DNA of 64,000 nt. Origin: Candidatus Chloroploca sp. Khr17. GTDB lineage: Bacteria; Chloroflexota; Chloroflexia; Chloroflexales; Chloroflexaceae. This document shows, piece after piece, positions 42,976-52,605 of this stretch. Every line of letters begins with the position of its first letter. Within the stretch, counting starts at the first letter, position 1. The translations under genes and the position numbers were made by a program. The DNA lies in the NCBI RefSeq assembly GCF_004138165.1, contig NZ_RYFF01000009.1:61598-125597 (forward strand), written 5' to 3'. The notes beneath the pieces were generated by a model, which had not been told where the DNA came from, did not search any database, and worked only from the letters and a program-made list of their open reading frames with translations.

Positions 42976-44037
42976 ATGGCAAAAGAAGAACTGCTGCATA
43001 CGATGGTCGAGCATCTTGATATCAAGCGGGTGAATGTGGTTCCGCTGATCGAGATGATGGGGCAAACGGCATTTCAGGCGCGCAATCTGGCGCGTGCGGC
43101 GCAGATTGCCGATGCAATGGTTGCCGATCCGCAGGCGACCGTGATCTTGACCCTCGCCGGGAGCCTGATTTCAGCCGGGCAAAAGGGTGTGATCCTCGAT
43201 CTGTTGCGCTGCAATGCGGTTGATGCAATTGTTTCGACCGGCGCAAATATTGTTGACCAAGATTTCTTCGAGGCGCTCGGCTTCCGGCATTACCAGGGCA
43301 ACCCCTTCGCCGATGATAATGCGCTGCGCGAGCAGATGATTGACCGCATCTACGATACCTATATTGATGAAGAAGAACTGCGTGTTTGCGATGAGACGAT
43401 CCGTGTGATCGCGGAAACGCTGGAACCGCGTGCCTATTCGAGCCGCGAGTTCATTCAGGCCATGGGCGCGTACCTCGCCGAGCACCATCCCGACGCCGAG
43501 AGCATTGTGCTCGAAGCGTATCGCCGCGACGTGCCGATCTTTGTACCGGCGTTCTCGGATTGCTCGGCTGGCTTCGGGCTCGTTGCCCACCAGGTTGCCC
43601 ATCCCGACCGCCATGTCAGCATTGATAGTGTCAAGGATTTCCGCGAACTCACGGCGATCAAGGTCTGGGCTGGGACCACCGGGTTGCTGATGATCGGCGG
43701 CGGTGTGCCCAAGAATTTTGTCCAGGATATTGTCGTGTCCGCCGAGTTCCTTGGCTATGAGGCCGCAATGCACCAGTATGCGGTACAATTGACCGTGGCC
43801 GATGAACGTGATGGGGCGCTCTCGGGGTCAACCCTCAAAGAGGCCAACTCGTGGGGCAAGGTGAGCCTTGCGCAAGAGCAGATGGTCTTTGGTGAGGCGA
43901 CGGTGACCTTCCCGTTGCTCGCCGGGTATGTGTACCACAAGGGCAATTGGCGCGAGCGCCAGCCTCGTTCATGGGCACGGGCACTCGCTAGCGGGCAGCT
44001 GCTGGACTATGCTGCGGCGGCACACGCTCAGAAGTAA
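42976..44037 (+). CDS. Deoxyhypusine synthase family protein
   Basis: The 353-residue product starts at ATG 42976, 5-6 nt after AAGGAGGG. Family features are GTGANIVDQDF-like VSTGANIVDQDFFEALG, FVPAFSDCSAGFGL, TGLLMIGGGVPKNF and the SGSTLKEANSWGK block. The last contains the Lys that forms the enzyme-butylamine intermediate in eukaryotic DHS. In bacteria lacking eIF5A, relatives use spermidine to make homospermidine or have unknown targets, so the physiological product is uncertain. It heads an operon with purN and a DHOD-like gene. Confidence 0.9.
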   Translation: MAKEELLHTMVEHLDIKRVNVVPLIEMMGQTAFQARNLARAAQIADAMVADPQATVILTLAGSLISAGQKGVILDLLRCNAVDAIVSTGANIVDQDFFEALGFRHYQGNPFADDNALREQMIDRIYDTYIDEEELRVCDETIRVIAETLEPRAYSSREFIQAMGAYLAEHHPDAESIVLEAYRRDVPIFVPAFSDCSAGFGLVAHQVAHPDRHVSIDSVKDFRELTAIKVWAGTTGLLMIGGGVPKNFVQDIVVSAEFLGYEAAMHQYAVQLTVADERDGALSGSTLKEANSWGKVSLAQEQMVFGEATVTFPLLAGYVYHKGNWRERQPRSWARALASGQLLDYAAAAHAQK

Positions 44038-44043
44038 TTCTTT

Positions 44044-44679
44044 ATGTATCAGGTTGCGGTCTTGCTGAGTGGCACAGGCTCGAATCTTCAGGCACTCTTC
44101 GAGGCCGAGGATGCCGGGCAACTGGGGGCGCAGGTGAGCCTGGTCGTAAGTGACCAGGCTACCGCATATGGGCTGCAACGTGCGCTGCAGCGCGGGGTGG
44201 CAACGGCCCACGTGCCGTTGCCCGCTGCGCCGCGTGGCCCGCAACGGGCGCTGGTGCGCGCCGCGTGGGAACAACGCCTCGCTGCGGTGACGGCGGCCTT
44301 TACCCCCGACTTGGTGGTGCTCGCGGGTTTTATGCGGATTCTTTCGCCCGCTTTTTTGAACTGGTTCCCCCAGCGGGTGATCAATCAGCATCCTGCGCTC
44401 TTGCCTGATGATGGCAGCGATACCGTGACCACAAGCACGGGCTTGGTCATACCCGCCCTGCGTGGCGCCCACGTGGTTGATGAGGCGGTGCAACGTGGGT
44501 TGCCGGTCAGTGGCTGTACGATTCATCGGGTGACGCCCCGGGTGGACGATGGGCCGGTGCTCGCCCGCGCCGAAGTGCCCCTGCATCCTGATGATACACC
44601 GACAACGCTGCACGAACGGATCAAGGTTGAAGAGCGCCGCCTGATTGTCGAGGTGGTGCGAAGTCTGGCTCAACGCTGA
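44044..44679 (+). CDS. purN: Phosphoribosylglycinamide formyltransferase
   Basis: The 211-residue product is of family length. It uses 10-formyl-THF to formylate GAR in purine synthesis. VAVLLSGTGSNLQAL binds phosphate. LVVLAGFMRILSPAFL and INQHPALLPD carry the catalytic Asn-x-His, and GCTIHRVTPRVDDGPVLAR includes the catalytic Asp region. The GAHVVDEAV segment fits too, but the short insert DDGSDTVTTSTGLV replaces the usual P-F-G-x-G loop and is unusual. Confidence 0.88.
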   Translation: MYQVAVLLSGTGSNLQALFEAEDAGQLGAQVSLVVSDQATAYGLQRALQRGVATAHVPLPAAPRGPQRALVRAAWEQRLAAVTAAFTPDLVVLAGFMRILSPAFLNWFPQRVINQHPALLPDDGSDTVTTSTGLVIPALRGAHVVDEAVQRGLPVSGCTIHRVTPRVDDGPVLARAEVPLHPDDTPTTLHERIKVEERRLIVEVVRSLAQR

Positions 44680-45500
44680 TGTATGATCTTGCGCCCCACA
44701 ATCCGTATACCCTCAGCCTGGCAACGCCGCTCGTCGCGGGGGCAGGCAGCGTCGGCTATGGCGTTGAAGTCGCCCGCCAACTCGGGTTGACCAGTCAACC
44801 ACCGACCCACGGACTCGGCGCGCTGTTCACCCGCACCACGACGCTGCGCCCAATCCGTACACGCCCGCAGATCCACGAAACCCCGGCGGGTCTGGTGGTT
44901 TGTGATCATCAGGCCAACCCCGGGATCCGTACGGTGCGTGAGCGTTTTGCCCCAGTGTGGCGGAACTGGAATCTGCCCGTCATCGTGAGTGTCGCCGCCA
45001 CGCATCCGCCTGACCTTGAACGCCTGCTCACCGAACTCGAGACAAGTGACGCGGTTCGTGGGATCGAAATCGCGCTCGCTGACTCTGATGCCGTCACGCC
45101 CCACGCAGCCCAACACCTGGTGAAAGCAGCGCGCGCCACAACACCGTTGCCATTGATCGCCAGATTGTCGGGCGCTATGCCAACGATGCTTGCCGTCGCC
45201 GAGGCCGTCGTTGCGGCCGGGGCGGACTGCCTGGCCCTGACTGACGGTCTGCCCGCTGCCGTCGCCAGCGCCACAGGCTATCGCGAAGGCTTGCTCTACG
45301 GGCCAGCGCTGCACCCCATCGTCCTACGCCAGCTCACCGCGCTCGCCGCAGCCGTAACAGTGCCCATCATTGCCGGCGGCGGCGTCACAAGCCTTGCCGC
45401 CGCACGCGCCCTGCTCGAGGCCGGGGCCACCGCCGTCAGCCTCGACACCGTGCTGCTTACCGATTTACGGGCGCCGGAGCAGTGGGGGGCCTGTGGGTAA
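44679..45500 (+). CDS. Dihydroorotate dehydrogenase-like FMN barrel protein
   Basis: The 273-residue product overlaps purN by one base (TGATG). LATPLVAGAGSVGYG, TRTTTLRPIRTRPQIHETPAG and VPIIAGGGVTSLAAARALLEAGATAV match the TIM-barrel and phosphate-binding loop of DHOD-type proteins. The barrel region that normally carries the NxSCPN motif reads IEIALADSD, and the catalytic Cys/Ser loop is not recognisable. It is therefore a divergent or non-canonical DHOD rather than a confident PyrD. Confidence 0.7.
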   Translation: MYDLAPHNPYTLSLATPLVAGAGSVGYGVEVARQLGLTSQPPTHGLGALFTRTTTLRPIRTRPQIHETPAGLVVCDHQANPGIRTVRERFAPVWRNWNLPVIVSVAATHPPDLERLLTELETSDAVRGIEIALADSDAVTPHAAQHLVKAARATTPLPLIARLSGAMPTMLAVAEAVVAAGADCLALTDGLPAAVASATGYREGLLYGPALHPIVLRQLTALAAAVTVPIIAGGGVTSLAAARALLEAGATAVSLDTVLLTDLRAPEQWGACG

Positions 45501-45737
45501 GGGCAATTTTCGTTACCCACTCCCAGCTTGTTGAGCAGTGAACGATACTAAGCGTTGCAAGGTATTCACGTAACACCTGGCGGCTAATCCAAAGCGGTGT
45601 TCCCGCCTGCTCATAGGCGCTAATCATTGTTCTGGCGAGGTCATAGAATGGTGAGGAGTCTACTTAGCGGCTGATTCAGCGAAATGGTCGAAAGCCATTT
45701 GTGATTACCTTGCTGATAGTAATGTGCGCCGTTTTTG

Positions 45738-48700
45738 CTACAACACCCCACCAGAAATATCGAAGAAGCGCTCAAAGAAGTGCGTCAATGTGTCCAAAAC
45801 ACGCTCGCGTTTTTTGGAACGCTCGCCTCCAGGCGAAAAGCGTGATACGGGAGGCAATACGTTGGAGAGAGCGGTGCCTGTTGTTGCGATCGTGCCGTTA
45901 CGAAAGGCGTTGCGCACAAATTTATAGGTTTCGTCGTGATTAAGATTTTCGAGTTTGATAATCTCTTCCAGTTCCTCGATTCTTTTCTTTTCCACGTACT
46001 TTCGCCAGTCTTCTTCCACGACCGAATGGATATCCAGCGAGGTGATAAACTGGTTGATGAGCTCTCTTTTGTTGCGGAGTTCAACGCTTGAGTCAATGGC
46101 TTTGTTAATGTCGAGAAGCAGTTCGCGATCTTTGATGTGACCTTCATGGTACTTTTTGACAAGCTCTAAAATATAATCAATGTTGATTTCGATCTGTTTG
46201 ATAAGTTCCATTTCAAACACGAGATCATCGTTGATGTTTTCTTTCTCGCCTTCATCTGTTTTGCGGAACTCGTTATAGAGATCAATGTAGGCGCTGTGAT
46301 AATCTTGGAGGTCTCGCTCGGTTAGCAGTTCGTTGCCGCTGAAGTCGTCAAACGTGACCAGGATATTTCTCAGGCGCAAGATCGCACTGTAGAGCCGGAT
46401 GAAATCCTTTTGATGTTGCTCCCCGATCATTGGCTCGCCAAGCGGGAATGTTGCCAAAAGCTCTTCAATCAGGCTGGCATAGCCACGGACTTCCTTGTCG
46501 CCGTCTTTATAGCCGTTGTAGTACTCGTTATACGCTTTTAACAGCACGAGCCCGCTGGCTTCTTTGTCGCCAAAGAGGGCAATGGCTTCATTGGTTGCTT
46601 TTTCCAGATTGCGGAAGCAGACAATCGTGCCGAATGTCTTGACGCTGTTCAAGATGCGGTTGGTGCGCGAAAAGGCCTGCAATAGACCATGCAAGCGCAG
46701 GTTTTTATCTACCCACAGGGTATTGAGCGTCGTCGCGTCAAAACCGGTTAAAAACATATTGACCACGAGCAGCATATCCACTTCACGGTTTTTGACCCGT
46801 TCGCTGACATCTTTGTAGTAATTCTGAAATTTATCGGAAGAGGTGTCAAAGGATGTCCCGAACATGGCGTTGTAATCTTTGATGGCGTTCTCTAGAAAAT
46901 CCCGTGAGCTTGTATCAAGCCCGCTGGTGTCTTCAGAGTTCTCGTCCATCACACCGTCGAGGTCTTGCTCGTTGACGCCAAAGCTGTAAATAAGGGCTAT
47001 TTTGAGTTTTTGATCGCTCGGCACGCCTGCTAGCTGTTTTTGGAATTCAGCGTAGTATTTTTTGGCTGCATCAATGGAAGAAACGGCAAAGATGGAGTTA
47101 AACCCCGCCAGTCTGCGGTCTTTGAGTTGGTAAAAGCTGTTTCGTTTGGTTTTCTGATCAAAATGCTCGCGGATATACTGGACGATATTCGCCAACCGTT
47201 CCGGTGCGGCCAGCGCTGCCTCGCGGTCAATGTCGCGCACTTTTTTGTCTTCGATGATGTCGGCTTCGCGCACGGTAGAGATATAATCAACCTTAAATGG
47301 CAAGACATTTTTATCGGCAATAGCGTCCACAATAGTGTAGGTGTGCAGCTTATCGCCAAACGCCTGCGCGGTGGTCTTCAAATTGGGCCGACCGCCGGAA
47401 GAAGCATTCACGGCAAAGATCGGCGTGCCGGTAAAGCCGAAGAGATGGTATTTTTTGAACGCCTTGGTAATGGCGGTATGCATTTCGCCAAACTGTGAGC
47501 GGTGGCATTCATCAAAGATCAGCACAATATGGCGGTCAAAAACAGGATGCCCTTTGTTACGGCTGATGAACCGGTCGAGTTTTTGAATCGTGGTGATAAT
47601 GATGCGCGCATTGGGATCTTCAAGCTGGCGCTTTAAGATGGCCGTACTGGTATTGCTGTTGGCCGCGCCTTTTTCAAACTTGTCGTATTCGCGCATGGTC
47701 TGGTAATCAAGGTCTTTGCGGTCAACTACAAAAAGCACTTTATCAACAGAGGGTAATTTGCTCGCCAGTTGGGCCGTCTTGAAGCTGGTCAGGGTTTTCC
47801 CCGAGCCGGTGGTGTGCCAGATGTACCCGCCCGCCTCTAGGGAGCCGAGTTTTTTATAGTTGGTGCTGATCTCGATTTTACGTAAGATCTTCTCGGTCGC
47901 TGCGATCTGATAAGGCCGCAGCACCAAAAGCTGTTGGTCGGTGGTAAAGACGCAGTAGCGGGTGAGGATATTGAGCAGCGTATGTTTGGCAAAAAAGGTT
48001 TTGGTGAAATCCACCAGGTCGGTAATGGACTTGTTCTTTGCGTCTGCCCACCAACTGGTAAACTCAAAGCTGTTGCTGGTGCGCTTGCCTTTTTTGACAG
48101 CGCCTTCGCTTGATTCCTTGATATGCTGCGAGCGCGTGGTGTTGCTGTAGTATTTGGTGTATGTGCCGTTGGAGATGACAAAAATCTGCACATACTCAAA
48201 AAGCCCCGAGCCTGCCCAGAAACTCTCGCGCTGGTAGCGGTTGATCTGATTAAAGGCTTCCTGAATCGCTACCCCGCGCCGTTTTAGCTCGATATGCACC
48301 AGCGGCAGGCCGTTGACCAGCACGGTGACATCGTAGCGGTTGGCTCTTTGGCCGGCTACGGTGGCATATTGGTTGATCACCTGCACACTGTTTTCGTGAA
48401 TCTTGTCTTTGCGGAGCAGATAGACATTTTTGACGGTTCCATCATCTCTTTTGAGATTTTTGATGTGGTCTTCCTGAATGGTCAAGGTTTTTTCGGCAAT
48501 GCTCTGGTTGGGGTTGGCAATCTCGCCGGTAAAAAACCGCTCCCATTCGGCATCGGAAAAGGTGAAGTCATTGAGCTTTTCAAGCTGTTTACGCAGATTG
48601 AGCTTCAGATCGGCCTCAGACGTAATCGGCAGAACCTCATACGCCTGTGCCTCCAACTGCTCAAGAAAGACGTGCTCCAGTTCCGCCTCGCTCTGGTACG

Positions 48701-48791
48701 AGGTGGCGGTACGGTACACGGCTTGGTATTCTGCCACCACCGTGCTCTGCGGGTTTTCGGCGACCAGATTGTAGTGGCTAGTGGTTGGCAT
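45738..48791 (-). CDS. hsdR: Type I restriction enzyme R subunit
   Basis: The 1017-residue product starts at ATG 48791 behind GGAAAAAG (48812 is also in frame). The N-terminal nuclease has a PD-(D/E)xK core with GLPLVHIELKRRG, followed by the QxxxY-type helix QINRYQRESF. The SF2 translocase motor shows Walker A HTTGSGKT, motif II DECHRSQFG (DECH), motif III FTGTPIF and motif VI QAFSRTNR. A C-terminal helical domain contacts the methylase. With HsdM and HsdS it cuts DNA lacking the cognate methylation after ATP-driven translocation. All motifs are intact. The gene is AT-richer than its neighbours, consistent with transfer. Confidence 0.95.
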   Translation of the reverse strand: MPTTSHYNLVAENPQSTVVAEYQAVYRTATSYQSEAELEHVFLEQLEAQAYEVLPITSEADLKLNLRKQLEKLNDFTFSDAEWERFFTGEIANPNQSIAEKTLTIQEDHIKNLKRDDGTVKNVYLLRKDKIHENSVQVINQYATVAGQRANRYDVTVLVNGLPLVHIELKRRGVAIQEAFNQINRYQRESFWAGSGLFEYVQIFVISNGTYTKYYSNTTRSQHIKESSEGAVKKGKRTSNSFEFTSWWADAKNKSITDLVDFTKTFFAKHTLLNILTRYCVFTTDQQLLVLRPYQIAATEKILRKIEISTNYKKLGSLEAGGYIWHTTGSGKTLTSFKTAQLASKLPSVDKVLFVVDRKDLDYQTMREYDKFEKGAANSNTSTAILKRQLEDPNARIIITTIQKLDRFISRNKGHPVFDRHIVLIFDECHRSQFGEMHTAITKAFKKYHLFGFTGTPIFAVNASSGGRPNLKTTAQAFGDKLHTYTIVDAIADKNVLPFKVDYISTVREADIIEDKKVRDIDREAALAAPERLANIVQYIREHFDQKTKRNSFYQLKDRRLAGFNSIFAVSSIDAAKKYYAEFQKQLAGVPSDQKLKIALIYSFGVNEQDLDGVMDENSEDTSGLDTSSRDFLENAIKDYNAMFGTSFDTSSDKFQNYYKDVSERVKNREVDMLLVVNMFLTGFDATTLNTLWVDKNLRLHGLLQAFSRTNRILNSVKTFGTIVCFRNLEKATNEAIALFGDKEASGLVLLKAYNEYYNGYKDGDKEVRGYASLIEELLATFPLGEPMIGEQHQKDFIRLYSAILRLRNILVTFDDFSGNELLTERDLQDYHSAYIDLYNEFRKTDEGEKENINDDLVFEMELIKQIEINIDYILELVKKYHEGHIKDRELLLDINKAIDSSVELRNKRELINQFITSLDIHSVVEEDWRKYVEKKRIEELEEIIKLENLNHDETYKFVRNAFRNGTIATTGTALSNVLPPVSRFSPGGERSKKRERVLDTLTHFFERFFDISGGVL

Positions 48792-50007
48792 GGTCTTTTT
48801 CCAATGGCTCAAACGTCAGCAGCTGGTTCCGGTAGTATTCATATTGCTTGCGCCGGGCGTTGAGTTCCGCCGGCAAGCCGACCGAAATATCGTTCACCAG
48901 CGCGTCGAATTTGTTGAGAATGGCGACGATGCGTTCTTGTTCGGCGAGGGGTGGGATGGGGATTGGTATTTTGTTAAGATTGTCCTGTGTCAATTTTGGC
49001 TGTGCCGCAGTAGATATAAAACGGCTCAAGTTAATCATGTTTAGGTAATACTCAATAAATTTTCTTTCTATATATGTTTCAAACTCCAAAACATGTGCAT
49101 GATTATTTACCCATATTTTCCCAGATGCCGAAAAAGCAATGGGGGTTACCCTTGCCAAAAGATTTGCACCGTCTTCAGAAACCAGCAAATAATCACCATC
49201 GAAGATATAATCACTCACATAGTCAACGATTCCAGAGGCTCCATAATACGGGTATTCACCTTCTTGGCGATCACTTTTTGTGACAGGCTTACGTTTTGAA
49301 TCAAGATTTGTAGCCACCTCCCCCAGCGTCTTCCACGCCACATCCTCCCCAAAGGTCAGCAGTTCATCCCGATAATACGCATACTGCTTCTTGCGCGCCT
49401 CCAGTTCCGCCTCCAGTTCCGCCTCCAGTTCTGCCTCCAGCGTAGTAAAGGCATCTAGAATTTTCACGATCTCTTGTTGGATGGCGAGGGGTGGGATGGG
49501 AATTTTGATTTTTGCAAAACGCTTTTTTGAGACATTAAATCGTGTTACTCCGCTGGCAGTTTTTGCAATTTGTTTCCTCATCTGTTCATCTCTAAACAGA
49601 TATTTTGAAAATTCCGGCATAATTAAATTAATTTTATGAAAACGGAAACCAAAACAAAAACTATTTAGATACAATGGTTCATCTATCTGCGTTGTTAAAA
49701 CAGAGGACATTCCACATTCATCTGGTGTTTCCGATGAGCCGGTAAACAATACATCTCCGTATTCAATTCTGTTTTGTTTTTCGTCTTTACTTACTTTTAC
49801 AAAAACATCAATATCAGTATTGATCTTGATGTTAGAATAAATATTTATGTAGGTGACGAATTTTGCATTACCATTATTGAAATCCTCTTTGCTTTTTCCA
49901 GACAGCCCGCCATAAAACGCACCGAGTTCCCCCAACTCCTTAAACTCCACCCCCTCAGGGCAAAGCTCGGCGATCAGTTTTTCTATCGTATTCATTTTCT
50001 GAACCAT
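48778..50007 (-). CDS. hsdS: Type I restriction specificity subunit
   Basis: The 409-residue product starts at ATG 50007, 1 nt after the hsdM stop, and overlaps hsdR by 14 nt. Two target-recognition domains (~15-190 and ~220-380) each end with the conserved IPIPPLA(I/E)Q motif and a coiled-coil with RKKQY(A/E)YYR(D/N)(E/Q)LLTF. The first coiled-coil contains (EAEL)n repeats from a 12-bp tandem repeat that sets the distance between domains. It determines the bipartite recognition sequence. Confidence 0.95.
   Translation of the reverse strand: MVQKMNTIEKLIAELCPEGVEFKELGELGAFYGGLSGKSKEDFNNGNAKFVTYINIYSNIKINTDIDVFVKVSKDEKQNRIEYGDVLFTGSSETPDECGMSSVLTTQIDEPLYLNSFCFGFRFHKINLIMPEFSKYLFRDEQMRKQIAKTASGVTRFNVSKKRFAKIKIPIPPLAIQQEIVKILDAFTTLEAELEAELEAELEARKKQYAYYRDELLTFGEDVAWKTLGEVATNLDSKRKPVTKSDRQEGEYPYYGASGIVDYVSDYIFDGDYLLVSEDGANLLARVTPIAFSASGKIWVNNHAHVLEFETYIERKFIEYYLNMINLSRFISTAAQPKLTQDNLNKIPIPIPPLAEQERIVAILNKFDALVNDISVGLPAELNARRKQYEYYRNQLLTFEPLEKDHANH
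49397..49440 (-). repeat. 12-bp tandem repeats in the hsdS central spacer
   Basis: Nearly identical 12-bp units (49397-49408, 49409-49420, 49421-49432, partial 49433-49440) encode Leu-Glu-Ala-Glu repeats between the two recognition domains, like the TAEL repeats of EcoR124-type HsdS. Confidence 0.85.
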
Positions 50008-50008
50008 C

Positions 50009-51568
50009 TTACTGTCCACCTTCAATATCAGCCACGATGGCATCAATCGCCGCACGCAGTTCGTTTTGCCGGGCAACAATGCCCGCTATCTCGGTGTTCA
50101 GGGTTGCAATATCAATGACCTCGCGGGTATCTTTTTGCCCCACATAGGAGGATACCGCGATGTTGTAGTCGTTTTCTGCAAGGCTTTTATTATCTACCAG
50201 CCTGGCAAAATGCTCAATGTCGGCGCGTTTGATAAACGCCTTCAGTATTTTGGTGCGGTTTTCATCGCTCAACTTGTTTTTGTTGCCTCCGCGCACAAAC
50301 TCGGCAGAGGCGTCGATAAAGAGGGTTTTGTTGTCCTTCTTGCTCTTTTTTAGCACGATAATGCAGGTCGCGATGGTTGTGCCAAAGAATAGATCGGGCG
50401 GCAGTTGGATCACGGTATCGATGTAATTGTTATCGACCAGATATTTGCGGATCTTCTGCTCGGCGCCGCCGCGATAGAGCACACCGGGGAATTCAACAAT
50501 CGCCGCCGTGCCGATGGTGGAAAGCCAGGCGAGCATGTGCATGGTAAAGGCCAGGTCGGCCTTGCTCTTGGGGGCCAGGACGCCCGCCGGTGAAAAGCGC
50601 GGGTCGTTGATCAGCAGCGGATTGCTGTCGCCCTCCCAATTGATGGAATAGGGCGGATTGGAAACGATCGCATCAAAGGGCTCATCATCCCAGTGCTTGG
50701 GATCCGTCAGCGTGTCGCCGTGCGCAATATCAAAGTGATTGTAGTTGATATCGTGCAAAAACATATTGATCCGACAGAGGTTATAGATAGTCAGGTTGAT
50801 TTCCTGCCCAAAGAACCCTTGGCGGACATTTTCTTTTCCGAGAACCTTGACGAATTTGAGCAGCAAAGAGCCGGAACCGCAGGCCGGATCATAGACCTTG
50901 TTCACCTCTTTTTTGCCGACGGTAGTAATCTCAGCAAGCAACTCACTGACTTCCTGCGGGGTAAAAAATTCACCCCCAGACTTGCCAGCATTTGCCGCAT
51001 ACATGGTCATCAGAAACTCATAGGCATCGCCGAAGGCATCGATCGTATTGTCGGCATAGTTGCCCAGCCGCAGGTCGCCGATCGCCTCCAACAGCTTCAC
51101 CAGCTTTTGGTTTCGTTTTTCTACCGTATTGCCGAGCTTGCTGGCATTCACATCGAGATCATCAAACAAGCCTTTGAGGTCATCTTCGCTATCCGCCCCT
51201 TTGGCCGAACTTTCAATATTGCGGAAGACGGCGGCCAGCGTTTCATTGAGATTAGCATCATGGCGTGCTTTGGCACGGACATTGACAAAAAGCTCGCTCG
51301 GTAAAATATAAAACCCCTTTTCCCTGACGGTATCAGCCCGTCCAAACTCCGCCTGGGCATCCGTAAGGGCAGCATAGTCAAAATCCGCATTGCCACTGCG
51401 CCGCTCATCTTCATTGATATAACTGGTAAGATTCTCGCTGATGAAGCGGTAAAAAAGTATCCCCAGAACATACTGTTTGAAGTCCCAGCCGTCCACGCTC
51501 CCGCGCAAGTCGTTGGCGATCTGCCAAATGGCGCGGTGCAACTCGGTGCGTTCTTGTTCTTTGAGCAT
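50009..51568 (-). CDS. hsdM: Type I restriction-modification N-6 adenine methyltransferase
   Basis: The 519-residue product starts at ATG 51568 after GAGG. An N-terminal HsdM helical domain (~5-150) precedes the catalytic domain. This has SAM motif [11 protein letters not shown] (~235) and motif [10 protein letters not shown] (~310), followed by [19 protein letters not shown]. It methylates adenine in the HsdS-defined site and acts both as a stand-alone methylase with HsdS and in the restriction complex. It is the first gene of a complete hsdM-hsdS-hsdR operon. Confidence 0.96.
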   Translation of the reverse strand: MLKEQERTELHRAIWQIANDLRGSVDGWDFKQYVLGILFYRFISENLTSYINEDERRSGNADFDYAALTDAQAEFGRADTVREKGFYILPSELFVNVRAKARHDANLNETLAAVFRNIESSAKGADSEDDLKGLFDDLDVNASKLGNTVEKRNQKLVKLLEAIGDLRLGNYADNTIDAFGDAYEFLMTMYAANAGKSGGEFFTPQEVSELLAEITTVGKKEVNKVYDPACGSGSLLLKFVKVLGKENVRQGFFGQEINLTIYNLCRINMFLHDINYNHFDIAHGDTLTDPKHWDDEPFDAIVSNPPYSINWEGDSNPLLINDPRFSPAGVLAPKSKADLAFTMHMLAWLSTIGTAAIVEFPGVLYRGGAEQKIRKYLVDNNYIDTVIQLPPDLFFGTTIATCIIVLKKSKKDNKTLFIDASAEFVRGGNKNKLSDENRTKILKAFIKRADIEHFARLVDNKSLAENDYNIAVSSYVGQKDTREVIDIATLNTEIAGIVARQNELRAAIDAIVADIEGGQ

Positions 51569-52097
51569 GGATGTATCCTCTGTATCGTTTCTTTTGCTTC
51601 TTCAATACGCGCTACGAGCGGTGAGGTTGTTATAAAATTTGCTCCGTCTTCTCAGAAGAAACGCCTTATACTAGCACATATTTATTCACCTTGGCAAGCC
51701 GCTTGCTACCGCGCACCGCTGGTCTTCACCGATGCCGATGGCAGGCGTCGAGAGCGAGGCAAGTATCTGCATGCGACGCCCCTAGCAAACTGCGCATATT
51801 CGCCGTTGGGCGGCGGAATGATCGCGTAGAAGGCGACGCCGCCGCCAGTCGGCGGGAAAGCCGCGAGAACGGCGCAGTTTGCGGCTCGCAGTTGTACCCA
51901 GGTTAGCGGGCGCGCCAGTGGTGTCCGTGTGCAGAGCGATGTTTGGCGGCAAACTTAGGAATACCGTAATTTTGAAATTTAAAATTACTTGTGTTCGTAT
52001 ATTGTAAAATCACTAAACAATGTCTCTTTCCCAGGAATACTGTCTTTACCCAACACACCTGTTGCAAGGCATATATTACCAGCAGTCATACGCTCTC
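51569..52097. other. Gene-poor stretch with a palindromic element
   Basis: I find no credible gene here. GCAAACTGCGC (51785-51795) and GCGCAGTTTGC (51872-51882) are perfect 11-bp inverted repeats around a GGCGGCG/CGCCGCC-rich interior, a 98-bp MITE-like structure. An AT-rich segment follows (51960-52097). A minus-strand promoter for hsdM should lie around 51600-51690 but no consensus stands out. Confidence 0.45.
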
Positions 52098-52535
52098 CTA
52101 TATTAAGTGTAGTTGCAAACTGATCATTAATATATATATCTTTGCTTCGCTATTTATTGCTTCAATGCGTATTTTATGGATGTGCCGCCCAATATGAAGG
52201 AGACGTCGCTCCCGCCGTCTCGCTCCCATACCTTGCCAAAAAGCTGGTTGTTTTGACGCAAAGGCGCAAAGGCGCAAGGTTTTGCGTGGCGGTGCGCTCA
52301 CCCTTCGTGGCTTGGCGGGAGCTTCTTGGCATGGGATTGCGGCATCGCCTCGCGCTGCCTCGCTCTCCCTTTCAGATGCCAGCATCGTTGCACGTGCGTC
52401 GCTATCGGCATCGAGCAGGATCTTCGCCAGATCGCGCTCCAGGACATACGAGACAACATCATCGACGACAATCAACGTGTTGGGTGGAAGGTGCCGCACG
52501 CGCTCGTCAATGTCGGCAATCGTCACCGATGGCAT
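52098..52535 (-). pseudogene. Truncated DUF2281-like antitoxin, interrupted by a repeat
   Basis: ATG 52535 follows AGGAG. The first ~55 residues (VTIADIDERVRHLPPNTLIV, then DDVVSYVLERDLAKIL) look like the small antitoxins of the DUF2281 type. From about residue 60 the frame runs into the dispersed repeat (52219-52360) and then into AT-rich sequence, giving an unrelated tail. The native C-terminus is therefore lost. No toxin partner is adjacent. Family assignment is from memory of similar Chloroflexota proteins. Confidence 0.5.
52219..52360 (+). repeat. TTTGCGCC-type dispersed repeat, copy 2
   Basis: This stretch contains CCTTGCCAAAAAGCTGG, then TTTTGACGCAAAGGCGCAAA and CTCACCCTTCGTGGCTTGGC. 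It matches 54432-54573 over ~140 bp in the same orientation. Together they bracket the three-gene cassette at 52606-54294. Confidence 0.75.
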
Positions 52536-52605
52536 GGCAAGCGCTCCTGTGTCGCTTCTCTCCCGGTGCAGCATTCTACCGCATGATACCATTTGAAAAA
52601 TCAGT

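Noticed and set aside
44679-45500. Confident pyrD assignment
   Set aside because: The fold fits but the catalytic loop is not recognisable, so no gene symbol was given.
45501-45737. Small gene between the DHOD-like gene and hsdR
   Set aside because: No frame with an RBS or protein-like composition is present; I see only ordinary intergenic sequence.
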